A DNA stretch of 44,030 bases from Rhodoblastus sp. 17X3 (GCF_030056575.1 NZ_JASHHX010000027.1:1-44030), one strand, 5' to 3'; counted from the first letter of the stretch, positions 1 through 8,641 are shown. A program made the numbers and translations. Notes: a model not told the origin generated them from the letters alone.

Positions 1-315
1 AAGCAATCTGCGATTGACTATTATTCGGCGTGTGACGACGATAATTTCGCGAAGCAAAAAAAAGTCGTCGACCGTAGACGTGAGATCGTCCGGAAACTCG
101 ATGCTTTTGGGACCCAAGGCCGCCTCGCTTTAATGCCCCTCCTCGCCGATGCCGACCAAGGGGTGCGAGTTCTCGCCGCCGCCTTTCTTCTCAAGGTCAG
201 CCCCGAGCAGGCGATCCCTGTGCTTCGTGAAATCAGCAAAGGTCCAACATTTTTCCCGCGGATTGCCGCAGGGAATTTTCTCGACAGTTACGCCAAAGGA
301 AAGTGGAATCGGTAA
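1..315 (+). CDS. DUF2019-like (HEAT-like helical) protein, 5' end outside window
   Basis: The reading frame is open from the first base and ends at a TAA at 313-315, so the N-terminus lies upstream of the window. About 104 residues are visible. The text is helical and repeat-like (RLALMPLLADADQGVRVLAA, then SPEQAIPVLREI), resembling DUF2019/HEAT-like proteins in which a short helical repeat ends with a conserved proline/alanine segment. No catalytic residues are apparent. The family has no assigned biochemical role; such genes are often scattered singly. The ATG at 133 is internal and is probably not the true start, because the upstream codons continue the same helical pattern. Family assignment is from memory of the pattern and is moderate. 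Confidence 0.55.
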   Translation, partial: KQSAIDYYSACDDDNFAKQKKVVDRRREIVRKLDAFGTQGRLALMPLLADADQGVRVLAAAFLLKVSPEQAIPVLREISKGPTFFPRIAAGNFLDSYAKGKWNR

Positions 316-429
316 GCGCCCATAGCAAGTGGCGCAAGGTAATTTCGACGCTTAGGACGCGATCCATGGTAGCGGCTTGGGCGTATGATCGGCGGCAATA
401 TTTTGTGTAACTTATTGTTTTTATTAAAA

Positions 430-506
430 TGGTAGCGGAGGAGGGACTCGAACCCCCGACACAAGGATTATGATTCCTCTGCTCTAGCCGGCTGAGCTAC
501 TCCGCC
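430..506 (-). tRNA. tRNA-Met (CAU), elongator type
   Basis: Read on the minus strand, this 77-base segment folds as a tRNA. The acceptor arm GGCGGAG pairs with CTCCGCT (G-T at one end), there is a D-arm with AGCTC..GAGC, an anticodon stem GAGGA/TCCTT around loop ATCATAA (anticodon CAT), a T-arm with GGTTCGAGTCC, and an encoded CCA end. The 5' GGCGGAG and the loop sequence match alphaproteobacterial elongator tRNA-Met. CAU is also used by tRNA-Ile2 (lysidine-modified) and initiator tRNA; the initiator is unlikely because the three G-C pairs at the base of its anticodon stem are missing. Confidence 0.93.
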
Positions 507-583
507 CCCGAAGCGCGGCAAAGCCGCGCCTCAAGTGGGCGGTCTATAGTCCGCCGCCGCCGCCATTGTCAAGGAATGCGCGC

Positions 584-1243
584 CTAATTAATCCGCTCGA
601 TGCGAGCGAGCGTGAAAAGCCCCAGCGGCGCGATCTTGCGGCGCTCGACAAGGCGCATATCGGAGCGCGCGGCGATCCAGTCGCCGAGAACCGCCCAGGG
701 AAATTCCGGCCGCCAGCCAAGCGAGGCGGATTTCTTGCCGAGCCAACTTTCGGCCCAGGCGATCGGCCCTGATTCGGCGCCGACATGATTGACGAGGACG
801 ATCTCGCCGCCCGGCTTCAAAACCCGCGCCAGTTCGTCCAGCGTCGCGGCGGGATCGGGCACGACCGTCAGCACATAGGGCGCGACGACCGCGTCGAAAT
901 GAGCGGCGGGAAAGGCCAGCCGTGTGGCGTCCATCACGCAGAGGCCGGCGACCTGCAACAGCCTTTCATTGGCCGCGCGCATCTGGGCCCGGCGCAGCAT
1001 TGGCTCCGACAGATCGACGCCGACCACCGAGACGTCAGGGTCGAACATGGGCAGTTCCAGCCCGGTGCCGACGCCGACATCGAGAATCAGGCCGCCCCGC
1101 CTCTGCGCCGCGGCGACGGCGGCGCGCCGGCCCGGCGCCATGACCGCCGCGAAGGCGAGGTCATAGACCGGCGCCCAGCGGGCATAGGCCTCCTCGACAT
1201 GCGCATTCTCCAGCTGCGCGATTTCGCGGCGCGCTTCCGTCAT
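584..1243 (-). CDS. pmtA: class I SAM methyltransferase, PmtA-type phosphatidylethanolamine N-methyltransferase
   Basis: 219 residues. Rossmann motif I is clear ([12 protein letters not shown], residues 54-65), followed by the acidic end of strand 2 ([11 protein letters not shown]) and a post-[14 protein letters not shown] segment. The N-terminal YARWAPVYD and the motif I context match the soluble Rhodobacter/Sinorhizobium PmtA family, which converts phosphatidylethanolamine stepwise to phosphatidylcholine using S-adenosylmethionine. The ATG overlaps the stop of mnmA (ATGA at 1240-1243), so the two genes are probably translationally coupled. A UbiE-like quinone methyltransferase is the main alternative, but the length and the N-terminal motif favour PmtA. 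Confidence 0.72.
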   Translation of the reverse strand: MTEARREIAQLENAHVEEAYARWAPVYDLAFAAVMAPGRRAAVAAAQRRGGLILDVGVGTGLELPMFDPDVSVVGVDLSEPMLRRAQMRAANERLLQVAGLCVMDATRLAFPAAHFDAVVAPYVLTVVPDPAATLDELARVLKPGGEIVLVNHVGAESGPIAWAESWLGKKSASLGWRPEFPWAVLGDWIAARSDMRLVERRKIAPLGLFTLARIERIN

Positions 1244-2445
1244 GCGCTGGCCGCGCGCGACAGCGGCTCGACGGCAACGGTCGCGGCTTGCGTGCTGCGG
1301 ATGAAGCCGCCGCCAAGCACGCGGGCGCGCGGCTCGGCGTTTTCGTAAAACACGCAGGCCTGGCCTGGCGCGACGCCGCTTTCGTCATCGACGAATTCGA
1401 CGCAGATCTCGCCATTGCGGCTTTCCAGCACCGCCGGCACCGGCGGGCGCGTCGAGCGCACCCGCACGGCGATCTCAAGCCCCGCTGCCGCCATGTCGTC
1501 CAGCGCGCCGGGGCCGATCCAGTTGACGTCGCGCAGCGCCACCTGCTTGGTCGCCAGCGCCGAGCGCGGCCCGACCGTGACGCGCGCCTTCGCGGCGTCA
1601 ATCTTGACCACATAAAGCGGCTCGCCCGCGCTCGCGCTGGCCGAACCCAGGCCGAGGCCGCGCCTTTGCCCGATGGTGTAATGCATGACGCCGGAGTGGC
1701 GGCCAAGCACGCGGCCGTCGACATGGACGATCTCGCCCGGCGCGGCGGCCTGCGGCGCCAGACGCTCGACAATATCGCTGTAACGTCCGGTCGGCACGAA
1801 GCAGATGTCCTGGCTGTCCGGCTTGTCGGCGATGGCGAGGCCGAAACGGCGCGCATGTTCGCGCACCTCGGGCTTGCTCATCTCGCCCAGAGGAAAGCGC
1901 AGCAACTGCAATTGCTCGCGCGTGGTGGCGAACAGGAAATAGCTCTGGTCGCGGTCGGAATCCTTGGCGCGATAGAGCGCGCGCTCTGGCCCGTCGGCGC
2001 GCGAGGCGATGTAATGGCCGGTCGCCAGCGCGTCGGCGCCGAGATCGCGGGCCATGTCGAACAGATCGGTGAACTTGATCTGCTGGTTGCAGGTCACGCA
2101 GGGAATCGGCGTCTCGCCCTCGGCGTAGGATTGCGCGAAGGCGTCGATCACCTTGGCGCGGAAGCGAGTCTCGTAATCCAGCACGTAATGCGGAATGCCG
2201 AGGCGGGCGGCTGCCTGCCGGGCGTCGAAAATATCCTGGCCCGCACAGCAGGAGCCGGGGCGATGCTCGGCCTCTCCCTGGTCATAGAGCTGCATGGTGA
2301 CGCCGACCACGTCATAGCCCTGCTCCTTCAGCAGGGCCGCGACCACCGAGGAATCCACGCCGCCCGACATGGCCACGACCACGCGGCATTGCTCCGGGGC
2401 GCCCGGCAGGTCGAGACTGTTGAGAGGGTTCGTTGCGGCGTCCAT
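1240..2445 (-). CDS. mnmA: tRNA-specific 2-thiouridylase MnmA
   Basis: 401 residues from the chosen ATG at 2445. The PP-loop SGGVDSS (27-33) binds ATP, and the catalytic pair is visible as Cys116 in PCVTCN and Cys215 in SQDICFVP. The enzyme adenylates and thiolates U34 of the Glu, Gln and Lys tRNAs, using sulfur relayed from IscS through Tus-like carriers. The open frame extends 27 codons further upstream, but that segment is low-complexity and unlike the family, so the start at MDAATN is preferred. It is the first gene of an apparent mnmA-pmtA pair with a four-base stop/start overlap. Confidence 0.95.
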   Translation of the reverse strand: MDAATNPLNSLDLPGAPEQCRVVVAMSGGVDSSVVAALLKEQGYDVVGVTMQLYDQGEAEHRPGSCCAGQDIFDARQAAARLGIPHYVLDYETRFRAKVIDAFAQSYAEGETPIPCVTCNQQIKFTDLFDMARDLGADALATGHYIASRADGPERALYRAKDSDRDQSYFLFATTREQLQLLRFPLGEMSKPEVREHARRFGLAIADKPDSQDICFVPTGRYSDIVERLAPQAAAPGEIVHVDGRVLGRHSGVMHYTIGQRRGLGLGSASASAGEPLYVVKIDAAKARVTVGPRSALATKQVALRDVNWIGPGALDDMAAAGLEIAVRVRSTRPPVPAVLESRNGEICVEFVDDESGVAPGQACVFYENAEPRARVLGGGFIRSTQAATVAVEPLSRAASA

Positions 2446-2804
2446 GAATGCAGGTCTTGCCCGTGGGCTGTGCCGTCCCTCGGGACGGCGGAGTAACGGC
2501 GCGCGAACCGCGCCGGGCTTCCCCACTTTGGCGCGCTCCGCCTGTTCTTACTTCAATAAGCCGTCCGCCCTCCTTTTTCAACGCGTTTGGCGCAAACCCT
2601 CCGACGTCGAAAATGGTTAACGCGAAATTCCCGCCTGTTCCGATCCAGAACATTTTAGCCAATTCGCTAAGAATTTGGCAAGAAACCCCCGTTCAAACAA
2701 GTGTTTATCGCTCATTTCCGAGTGATTTGCTTAGCCGTTTTTTAAGCCCCTCGCGTTAGGCTGAAATCCTAGTCAGGGTTCTCCGCGTAACGTGAGTATC
2801 AAGC
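2446..2804. promoter_or_regulatory. divergent mnmA/sciP intergenic region with candidate CtrA boxes
   Basis: 359 bases with no convincing gene. It must contain the promoters of mnmA (leftward) and sciP (rightward). Two sites resemble the CtrA consensus. ATGGTTAA at 2613-2620 reads TTAACCAT on the minus strand. TTAG-N7-TTAA lies at 2731-2745, about 60 bases before the sciP ATG, and differs from TTAA-N7-TTAA at one base. In Caulobacter, CtrA activates sciP directly, so the position fits, but binding here is inferred. Confidence 0.5.
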
Positions 2805-3080
2805 ATGACCGAGCCCCACCGTCCGAGGGTCAAATATGTCATCGGTCCCGATGGCAGTCCGTTGACCATCGCTGACCTGCCCCCGCCCTCGACCAAACGG
2901 TGGGTGATCCGACGCAAGGCGGAAGTTGTGGCCGCCGTCCGAGGCGGACTGCTTTCGCTGGAAGAAGCCTGTAGCCGCTATACGCTGACTGTGGACGAAT
3001 TCCTGTCCTGGCAGATGTCGATCGACCAGCATGGCCTCGCCGGCCTGCGCACGACCCGTCTGCAGCAATATCGCATGTAA
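2805..3080 (+). CDS. sciP: SciP, CtrA inhibitory protein (DUF1153)
   Basis: 91 residues, the usual SciP length. The hallmark text VKYVIGPDGSPLTIADLPP, then KRWVIRRKAEVVAAV and LSLEEACSRYTLTVDEFLSW, and the ending GLRTTRLQQYR, are near-invariant in alphaproteobacterial SciP/DUF1153 proteins. The central part is a helix-turn-helix of the Trp-repressor type. In Caulobacter, SciP binds CtrA and blocks transcription of CtrA-activated genes in swarmer cells. Candidate CtrA boxes lie upstream and ctrA itself lies 2.1 kb downstream, consistent with a local regulatory circuit. A hairpin terminator follows the stop. Confidence 0.94.
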   Translation: MTEPHRPRVKYVIGPDGSPLTIADLPPPSTKRWVIRRKAEVVAAVRGGLLSLEEACSRYTLTVDEFLSWQMSIDQHGLAGLRTTRLQQYRM

Positions 3081-3107
3081 ATCGGTGCGCCCCTGAAAAG
3101 CCCCTGG

Positions 3108-3134
3108 ACGCCGGCCTGAAAGCCGGCGTTTTTT
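3108..3134 (+). terminator. intrinsic terminator after sciP
   Basis: An eight-base perfect stem ACGCCGGC (3108-3115) pairs with GCCGGCGT (3122-3129) around the loop CTGAAA, and a run of T residues follows (3129-3134). It lies 28 bases after the sciP stop and slightly overlaps the stop end of the convergent membrane-protein gene. Confidence 0.88.
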
Positions 3135-4185
3135 ATTGCGGCTTGCCTTGGGGCTTGGCTTCCGGCTTTCCATGCAGCGGGGCCCGGCCTTCGGCCTTTT
3201 CCTCGGCGAGGTGATGATGGTGCACGATCGCCTCGGCGAGCCGGCGCCGCTCGAAGGCCAGGACGACGAAAATCGCGATGACGAGCGGGATCAGCAGATA
3301 GAGCAGGCGAAACAGCAGCAGCGCCGCCAGCACGCCTTCATGCGGCGCCCCGGGCATGCTTTTCAGGAACACAAGCTCGAACACGCCGAGTCCGCCGGGC
3401 GCATTCGAGGCGAGCGCGGCGGAAAATGAAAAGATGAACACCGCGACCACGACGAGAAAGCCGGGATTGCCCTGCTCCGGCAGAGCGAAATAGATGATGC
3501 CCGCCGCGCCGAGGATTTCCGCCGGCGCCGCGACCAGCTGCCGCAACACGATATCCCATTTCGGATAGGCGATTCGGGCGCCGCGAAGGGTCAGCGACGG
3601 CAGCCGCAGCAGCGAGCCGACGACATATAGCGCGATGAGGCCAAGACAGGCGAAGCCGATCGTCCGCGCCGTCGAGGCGTGCGTCAGGAACGCTGGCAGG
3701 ATATCGTCAAGCTGGGCGAGGGCCTGCGGCCGAACCAGCAGCGCCACGCCCCCGACCAGAACTTCGCCCAGCAGGAAAGTCAGCGAGCAGAGCGCCACAA
3801 GCACCGCGATCTGCGCCGTGTTGAGGCCCTTGGAGGTGTAGCCGCGATAGCGCACCATGGCGCCAGAGACCACGGAGGCGCCGATGTTGTGCGACAGGGC
3901 GTAGGTGGTGAAAGAGCAAAGCGTGATGAAACGCCAGGAAATATGGCGCACGCCCAGATGCAGCAGCGCAATCCAGTCGTAAAAGGCCAAAGCGATATAG
4001 GCCACGATGGTCGCGCAGAAGGACAGGAAATAATGCGACGGTGGGATCGCCTTGAAGGCGGCGATCAGCTGCGGCCCGAGCGACTGGCCGCGAAATTCCT
4101 GGAACAGCAGCCAGAAGGACGCCACGACGGCGGCAAGTCCAAGCGCAGGCCAGAAATAATCGAGATTGCGTTTGATGAAATCCAT
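3133..4185 (-). CDS. YbhN/UPF0104-family integral membrane protein (LPG synthase TM-like)
   Basis: 350 residues with about eight hydrophobic segments, beginning FWPALGLAAVVASFWLLF and ending LLYLLIPLVIAIFVVLAF. The conserved core SHNIGASVVSGAMVRYRGY and NAPGGLGVFELVFL are family markers of the YbhN/UPF0104 group, which resembles the flippase half of lysyl-phosphatidylglycerol synthase MprF. The soluble aminoacyl-transfer domain is absent, so lipid lysylation cannot be assigned. The C-terminal tail is unusual: a His run (HHHH) followed by a Lys/Pro-rich end (GKPEAKPQGKPQ). It probably acts in the inner membrane on lipids or envelope components; the substrate is unknown. It converges with sciP. 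Confidence 0.82.
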   Translation of the reverse strand: MDFIKRNLDYFWPALGLAAVVASFWLLFQEFRGQSLGPQLIAAFKAIPPSHYFLSFCATIVAYIALAFYDWIALLHLGVRHISWRFITLCSFTTYALSHNIGASVVSGAMVRYRGYTSKGLNTAQIAVLVALCSLTFLLGEVLVGGVALLVRPQALAQLDDILPAFLTHASTARTIGFACLGLIALYVVGSLLRLPSLTLRGARIAYPKWDIVLRQLVAAPAEILGAAGIIYFALPEQGNPGFLVVVAVFIFSFSAALASNAPGGLGVFELVFLKSMPGAPHEGVLAALLLFRLLYLLIPLVIAIFVVLAFERRRLAEAIVHHHHLAEEKAEGRAPLHGKPEAKPQGKPQ

Positions 4186-4308
4186 CCGGGCCCTGCAATG
4201 CTCGAACAGCGCCGGACGAATTGCCGCGCCAGCCTGCGCATCCTTTGCAACAGGCGGGCGTCAAGCGCAAGCCCGGATTGGCCCGGCGCCTGACAGGGGA
4301 TGTACCGT

Positions 4309-4707
4309 TCAGGCCCGCGCGCCGCGCAGGTTCCCGAATTCCGGGACGTCGCGGGACATGTCGCCCAGCACGGAGGTCTTTTCGCGGCCTTCCAGCACCT
4401 GAGCCTTGGTCAGCTCCTCATTGGCCTGGTCGAACAGGACCCGGGCCTCTTCGAGCTGGCCCTTCAGCTCATCGGCCGAGTGCAGCAGGTTCTCGCGCCG
4501 CGTGCGGGCTGCGCGGGCATAGGTCGAATAGGCGTAATGGGCGGTGTCCTTGACCCCGGACTTCTGCTCCTCGGAGGCGATCTCGCGTTCGAGCTCCGCC
4601 GCCATGCGATTGAATTCCGCGATCATCATTTCGATCTGCGTCAGGCGGCGGCGTTTTTCCTCCACCTGGAAGCGCTTGAGACGGACGAGCGTATCTCGCG
4701 ATTTCAT
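4309..4707 (-). CDS. fliJ: FliJ-like flagellar export chaperone
   Basis: 132 residues starting at MKSRDTLVRLKRFQVEEKRR, with GGAG about nine bases upstream on the minus strand. The protein is almost wholly alpha-helical and charged, with heptad-like spacing throughout (IEMMIAEFNRMAAELEREI, ADELKGQLEEARVLFDQANE), as expected for FliJ. FliJ is a coiled-coil that connects the export ATPase FliI to the FlhA gate in the flagellar type III system. In many alphaproteobacteria a fliJ-like gene sits next to ctrA, as here (divergent). Sequence similarity alone is weak for coiled coils, so the call rests on size, the N-terminal pattern and the neighbourhood. Confidence 0.72.
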   Translation of the reverse strand: MKSRDTLVRLKRFQVEEKRRRLTQIEMMIAEFNRMAAELEREIASEEQKSGVKDTAHYAYSTYARAARTRRENLLHSADELKGQLEEARVLFDQANEELTKAQVLEGREKTSVLGDMSRDVPEFGNLRGARA

Positions 4708-5225
4708 CACTACAAACTCCAAGGACGCTGGCTGAAAGACTCTTTCAACCACGTGACGTAATTTCCGCGAGACAGCCGGAGATTGCCGTATGGAGGTTGC
4801 CGTTTCCTTACCGGAAAGCGCGAAATCCCACCGTTTCGCCAAATTTGTTGCGAGATGCGGTAAAAGCCACGATGCCTGTAAGGCTTCGTTAACCCCCATG
4901 CTTAACACTCCTTATCAAAGCTCCCGCCCACGCGCCGACCGGGGCGCCGAAACGGGAGCGGCAGGGCGCGCATGCGTCAGCCGGAGGGCTGGCCGACCGC
5001 CTTTCCACAATTGATTTTTCGTTGCGGCCGAGGAGTTTACGCAACCAGACGGAAAACGACGCCGAATGCCCTTGCCAGAGGGAATCACTCTTTGTTAACC
5101 ATTCGGTATTAAGCGTTTTTCACAATGATTTGCGTGGGCGCTCGTCTTGGGCTGATGGCATGCCGCTAGCCCGGCGGCGGTTTCGGCCGGCGTCGCAATC
5201 CTTGGGGGCGGGGTGAGGACTTCAC
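4708..5225. promoter_or_regulatory. fliJ-ctrA divergent control region with TTAACCAT and GANTC sites
   Basis: 518 bases without a credible gene. It carries several cell-cycle-type sites ahead of ctrA. GAATC (a CcrM GANTC methylation site) is at 5082-5086. An exact TTAACCAT (CtrA half-site) at 5095-5102 is followed by another TTAA at 5109-5112. TTAA-N9-TTAA is at 4889-4905, nearer fliJ. In Caulobacter, ctrA expression is controlled by CcrM methylation, GcrA and CtrA autoregulation. The arrangement is seen in the sequence; the function is inferred. Confidence 0.55.
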
Positions 5226-5927
5226 ATGCGCGTATTATTGATCGAAGACGACAGCGCAACCGCGCAGAGCATCGAACTGATGCTCAAGTCCGAGAATTTC
5301 AACGTTTATACGACCGACCTCGGTGAAGAGGGCATCGATCTCGGCAAGCTTTATGATTACGACATCATTTTGCTCGACCTCAACCTGCCCGACATGTCGG
5401 GCTATGAAGTTCTGCGCACCCTACGCGTCGCCAAGGTCAAGACTCCGATCCTGATCCTCTCGGGTCTTGCCGGCATCGAAGACAAGGTGAAGGGCCTCGG
5501 CTTCGGCGCCGACGACTATCTGACCAAGCCCTTCCACAAGGACGAACTGGTTGCCCGCATTCATGCGATCGTCCGCCGCTCCAAGGGCCACGCCCAGTCG
5601 GTCATCGCCACCGGCGATCTGGTGGTCAATCTTGACCAGAAGACCGTCGAGGTCGGCGGCGCCCGCGTGCATCTGACCGGCAAGGAATACCAGATGCTGG
5701 AGCTGCTCTCGCTCCGCAAGGGCACCACGCTGACCAAGGAAATGTTCCTCAACCACCTTTATGGCGGCATGGACGAGCCGGAACTGAAGATCATCGACGT
5801 CTTCATCTGCAAATTGCGCAAGAAGCTCGCCAACGCCAGCGACGGCCGCAATTACATCGAGACCGTCTGGGGCCGCGGCTACGTGCTGCGCGAACCCTCC
5901 GACGCCGACGAGCGCATCACGGCCTGA
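5226..5927 (+). CDS. ctrA: cell-cycle response regulator CtrA
   Basis: 233 residues. The receiver domain (1-120) has the acidic pair D8-D9, phospho-acceptor D51 in [13 protein letters not shown], and K101 in YLTKPF. The OmpR-type winged helix (about 125-225) contains [17 protein letters not shown] and [14 protein letters not shown], which are diagnostic of CtrA. CtrA binds TTAA-N7-TTAA sites and controls chromosome replication initiation, division and flagellar genes; it is phosphorylated through the CckA-ChpT relay. The upstream region holds candidate CtrA and CcrM sites, and sciP, encoding its inhibitor, is nearby. A terminator follows 33 bases after the stop. Confidence 0.97.
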   Translation: MRVLLIEDDSATAQSIELMLKSENFNVYTTDLGEEGIDLGKLYDYDIILLDLNLPDMSGYEVLRTLRVAKVKTPILILSGLAGIEDKVKGLGFGADDYLTKPFHKDELVARIHAIVRRSKGHAQSVIATGDLVVNLDQKTVEVGGARVHLTGKEYQMLELLSLRKGTTLTKEMFLNHLYGGMDEPELKIIDVFICKLRKKLANASDGRNYIETVWGRGYVLREPSDADERITA

Positions 5928-5960
5928 GGCGGCCCGCCAGCCCAACAGCGCCCGCAACGA

Positions 5961-5994
5961 AAAACCCCGCCGGTCCGGCGGGGTTTCTTTTTGC
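5961..5994 (+). terminator. intrinsic terminator after ctrA
   Basis: The GC-rich stem AAACCCCGCCG pairs with CGGCGGGGTTT around a very short loop, and TTTC then TTTTT follow. Placement directly after ctrA and the T-rich tail make this a typical rho-independent terminator. Confidence 0.88.
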
Positions 5995-5995
5995 T

Positions 5996-6077
5996 CAAAG
6001 CGTATTCGAGCGAAGAAAACGCGTCAAAGCAAAAGCCTTGAGCCCCAATCCGATTCCATCGGATCGGGCCTCTAGAA
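5996..6077. repeat. fragment resembling a Rhizobiales intergenic palindromic repeat
   Basis: The stretch runs from CAAAGCGTATTCGAGCG through AAGAAAACGCGTCAAAGC to GAGCCCCAATCCGATTCC and ends ATCGGATCGGGCCTCTAG. It looks like a shortened copy of an abundant palindromic intergenic element of Rhizobiales, with the usual middle segment missing. A seven-base dyad ATCCGAT-TCC-ATCGGAT (6048-6064) forms its right half. Its last bases supply the TAG stop of the adjacent oxidoreductase gene. The family recognition is from memory and was not searched. Confidence 0.55.
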
Positions 6078-7079
6078 CTCCAGGCAGATCTTGCCGAAAT
6101 GCCTGTTGGTCTCCTGATATTGGAAGGCGGCGACGATGTCCTCGAGCGGAAAGCTCCGGTCGATCACCGGCTTCATGCCATTGGCGTCGATCGCGCGAAT
6201 CATGTCGGCCTGCTGGCGCCGGCTGCCGACCAGGACGCCCTTCAGCTGCAATTGCTTCAACAAAGCCGTGATCATCGAGAACTCGCCGGAGAGTCCGCTG
6301 AGAATGCCGATGAGCGCGATATGGCCGCCGAGCCGCGCCGCGATCATGGATTGCTCCAGCGTACCGGGGCCGCCGACATCGATGACATGGTCAACGCCGC
6401 GGCCGCCGGTGAGGCCGCGCGCGATTTCCGCCCAGTTCGGGTTCTTGCGATAGTCGATCAGGTGATCCGCGCCGAGCGCTTCGAGTTTCGCCAGCTTTTC
6501 GGCGCTCGACGAGGTGGCGATGACGGTCGCGCCCGCCATCTTGGCGAATTGCAGCGCGAAAATGGAGACGCCGCCCGTGCCTTGCACAAGAACCGTCTCG
6601 CCGGCCTTGAGGCCGCCATCGTCATGCAGGGCGCGCCAGGCGGTCAAGCCGGCCGTGGTCAGGGTCGCCGCTTCCGCATGGGAAAAATTTTTCGGCGCAT
6701 GGGTGAAGGCGCCGATCGGCGCGGTGACGATTTCACGGGCGTAGCCGTCCTGTCCGTCGCCCGGAACGGTTGCGAAATCTGCGAAAGGCGGCGCGCCGTC
6801 GCTCCATCCGGGGAAAAAGGCGCTGACGACGGCGTCGCCGACCGCGAATTCCGTGACCCCGGCCCCGACGGCCGTCACCAGTCCCGCGCCGTCGGCCATG
6901 GGAATGCGCGGCTCGCTCGGCCCCCACATGCCGCTGACCACGGCGTAATCATGATAATTCAGGGAATTGGCGTGCAGGCGCACGGTGATTTCGCCCGCCG
7001 CCGGCGGGCTGGCGTCGCGCTCGCCCGGGACCACCCGGTCAAATCCGCCGCCGGGTTGCACGATCATCGCCTTGGCCAT
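6072..7079 (-). CDS. zinc-type MDR alcohol dehydrogenase / quinone oxidoreductase family protein
   Basis: 335 residues from MAKAMIVQPGG, preceded by an excellent GGGAGG site. A GroES-like N-terminal domain (LHANSLNYHDYAVVSGMWG, then IPMADGAGLVTAVGAGV) is followed by a Rossmann domain with VLVQGTGGVSIFALQFAKMAGA (about 160-180) and SSSAEKLAKLEALGADHLIDY. The catalytic Cys/His zinc ligands of true alcohol dehydrogenases are not evident, so a zinc-free NADPH:quinone reductase or enoyl reductase activity is more likely than alcohol oxidation. The substrate cannot be told. The frame is open about 60 codons upstream, but that portion is antisense shadow of the response-regulator gene. The 3' end overlaps a repeat element. 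Confidence 0.85.
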   Translation of the reverse strand: MAKAMIVQPGGGFDRVVPGERDASPPAAGEITVRLHANSLNYHDYAVVSGMWGPSEPRIPMADGAGLVTAVGAGVTEFAVGDAVVSAFFPGWSDGAPPFADFATVPGDGQDGYAREIVTAPIGAFTHAPKNFSHAEAATLTTAGLTAWRALHDDGGLKAGETVLVQGTGGVSIFALQFAKMAGATVIATSSSAEKLAKLEALGADHLIDYRKNPNWAEIARGLTGGRGVDHVIDVGGPGTLEQSMIAARLGGHIALIGILSGLSGEFSMITALLKQLQLKGVLVGSRRQQADMIRAIDANGMKPVIDRSFPLEDIVAAFQYQETNRHFGKICLEF

Positions 7080-7158
7080 CAAAAACCTCCCTGTGTTTTG
7101 AGGCCATTTCAACCCGGTGGTGCCCGGGCGGCAAGAGGCCTTTGGGAGGGGAAGGGCG

Positions 7159-7527
7159 TCAGGCGACCAAGCCCACGTCCTCGAATTTCTCCTGCATGCC
7201 GCGACGGTCGAACGGCTTGAACAGCACGTCGTCCGCGCCGGCGCGCAACACGCGGCCAATCACCATCGGATCGTTTTCCGTCGCGCAGAAGATGATTTTC
7301 GCCGCGTCGCCGCCCGGCAGGCGGCGGATCGCGCGCAAAAGCTCCAGCGAGTCGCCCCCAGGCAGGCTGCTGTCGAGCAGGATGACCTCGGGCATCTGCT
7401 GTTCGCAGATTTGCAGCGCCTTGGCGCCATCGTCGGCCTCGACGCTCTGGAAATGCAAGAGCCCCAGAATGCGGCCGGAGACCATGCGGATCACCGCCGA
7501 ATCGTCAACGACTAGACCCCGTTTCAT
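7159..7527 (-). CDS. single-domain response regulator (CheY/DivK-like)
   Basis: 122 residues forming one receiver domain and nothing else. The phosphorylation pocket is complete: D8-D9, D52 in VILLDSSLPGGDS, a T/S switch in FCATEND and K104 in VLFKPFD. Without an output domain it should act by protein contact, for instance in chemotaxis or a phosphorelay. No kinase or chemotaxis gene is adjacent, so the partner is unknown. The gene is on the same strand as the MDR oxidoreductase (79 bases downstream) and may be cotranscribed with it. Confidence 0.88.
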   Translation of the reverse strand: MKRGLVVDDSAVIRMVSGRILGLLHFQSVEADDGAKALQICEQQMPEVILLDSSLPGGDSLELLRAIRRLPGGDAAKIIFCATENDPMVIGRVLRAGADDVLFKPFDRRGMQEKFEDVGLVA

Positions 7528-7612
7528 TCCACATCCCCCGAAACCGCCGCCGCGCGAGCAGGCGCGCAGGCTGTGATTGTGGGGCGAAGCCCTGAAGAAA
7601 CCGCTAATAGGG

Positions 7613-7646
7613 GCGCGCCGGCCGAGATTCGCGGCGGCCGGCGCGC
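7613..7646 (-). terminator. perfect 12-bp hairpin downstream of trxB
   Basis: GCGCGCCGGCCG (7613-7624) pairs perfectly with CGGCCGGCGCGC (7635-7646) around a ten-base loop. It lies 11 bases past the trxB stop. There is no T-run, so termination is plausible but not certain; the stem could also protect the 3' end of the trxB transcript. Confidence 0.55.
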
Positions 7647-7656
7647 ATGATTTCCA

Positions 7657-8616
7657 TCAGCCGTGCTTGGCCGCCAGCCAGCGTTCGGCCTCCAGCGCGG
7701 CCATACAGCCGAGGCCTGCCGCCGTGACCGCCTGGCGATATTTATCGTCGGCGACGTCGCCCGCCGCGAAAACGCCTTCGACATTGGTCGCGGTCGAGTC
7801 GGGCGCGGTCTTGATATAGCCGTTGCTCTTCAATTCGATCTGGCCGGCGAAAAGCTCGGTGGCGGGCTTGTGGCCGATGGCGATGAAAACGCCGTCGAGC
7901 GGAAGCGTTTCGGTCGCGCCGGTCTTCACATTCTTGATGCGCAGCGCCTCGACCGAAAGCGGCGCCTCGCTGCCCAGAATCTCATCGACCGCGCTGTCCC
8001 AGCGGATCTCGACATTGGGCCGCGCGAGCAGGCGCTCCTGCAGGATGCGCTCGGAACGCAGCGAATCGCGGCGGTGGATGAGCGTGACCTTCTCCGCGAT
8101 ATGGGAGAGGTAAAGCGCCTCCTCGACCGCCGAATTTCCGCCGCCGACCACCGCGACCTTCTTGCCGCGGAAGAAGAAGCCGTCGCAGGTGGCGCAGGCC
8201 GAGACGCCAAAGCCCTTGAACTTTTCCTCGCTCGTCTCGCCCAGCCATTGCGCCTTGGCCCCCGTCGCGATGATCAGCGAATCTGCCGTATAGACCTGCC
8301 CCGAATCGCCGGTGATCTTGAACGGCCGCTGGCCCAGCTCAACCTGGGTGACGTGGTCGCTGACCAGACGCGCGCCGACATGCTCGGCCTGAAGCCGCAT
8401 CTGCTCCATCAGCCAGGGGCCCTGGATGGGATCGGCGAAGCCCGGATAATTCTCGACGTCCGTCGTGATCATCAATTGCCCGCCGGCGTCGAAGCCCGAG
8501 ATCAGGATCGGCTCGAGCATGGCGCGGGCGGCGTAAATGGCGGCGGTATAGCCCGCGGGGCCGGAGCCGATGACGACGACTTTGGCGTGGATGGGCGACG
8601 TTTCGGCGTTCGACAT
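7657..8616 (-). CDS. trxB: thioredoxin reductase TrxB
   Basis: 319 residues, standard length for the low-molecular-weight enzyme. The FAD-binding GSGPAG is at 17-22, the redox-active CATC at 141-144, the NADPH-binding GGGNSA at 158-163 with HRRDSLR at 181-187, and the C-terminal FAD contact AAGDVADDKYRQAVTAAG. It transfers electrons from NADPH to thioredoxin in the cytoplasm. GTGGAG lies five bases before the ATG. The leader contains a perfect 12-bp hairpin only 26 bases upstream of the start, which could influence expression. Confidence 0.97.
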   Translation of the reverse strand: MSNAETSPIHAKVVVIGSGPAGYTAAIYAARAMLEPILISGFDAGGQLMITTDVENYPGFADPIQGPWLMEQMRLQAEHVGARLVSDHVTQVELGQRPFKITGDSGQVYTADSLIIATGAKAQWLGETSEEKFKGFGVSACATCDGFFFRGKKVAVVGGGNSAVEEALYLSHIAEKVTLIHRRDSLRSERILQERLLARPNVEIRWDSAVDEILGSEAPLSVEALRIKNVKTGATETLPLDGVFIAIGHKPATELFAGQIELKSNGYIKTAPDSTATNVEGVFAAGDVADDKYRQAVTAAGLGCMAALEAERWLAAKHG

Positions 8617-8641
8617 GAAAACTCCACTTTAAACCAGCTCT

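Noticed and set aside
4790-5014. 74-codon open frame in the fliJ-ctrA gap
   Set aside because: No ribosome site and composition unlike a gene; the region is better explained as control DNA.
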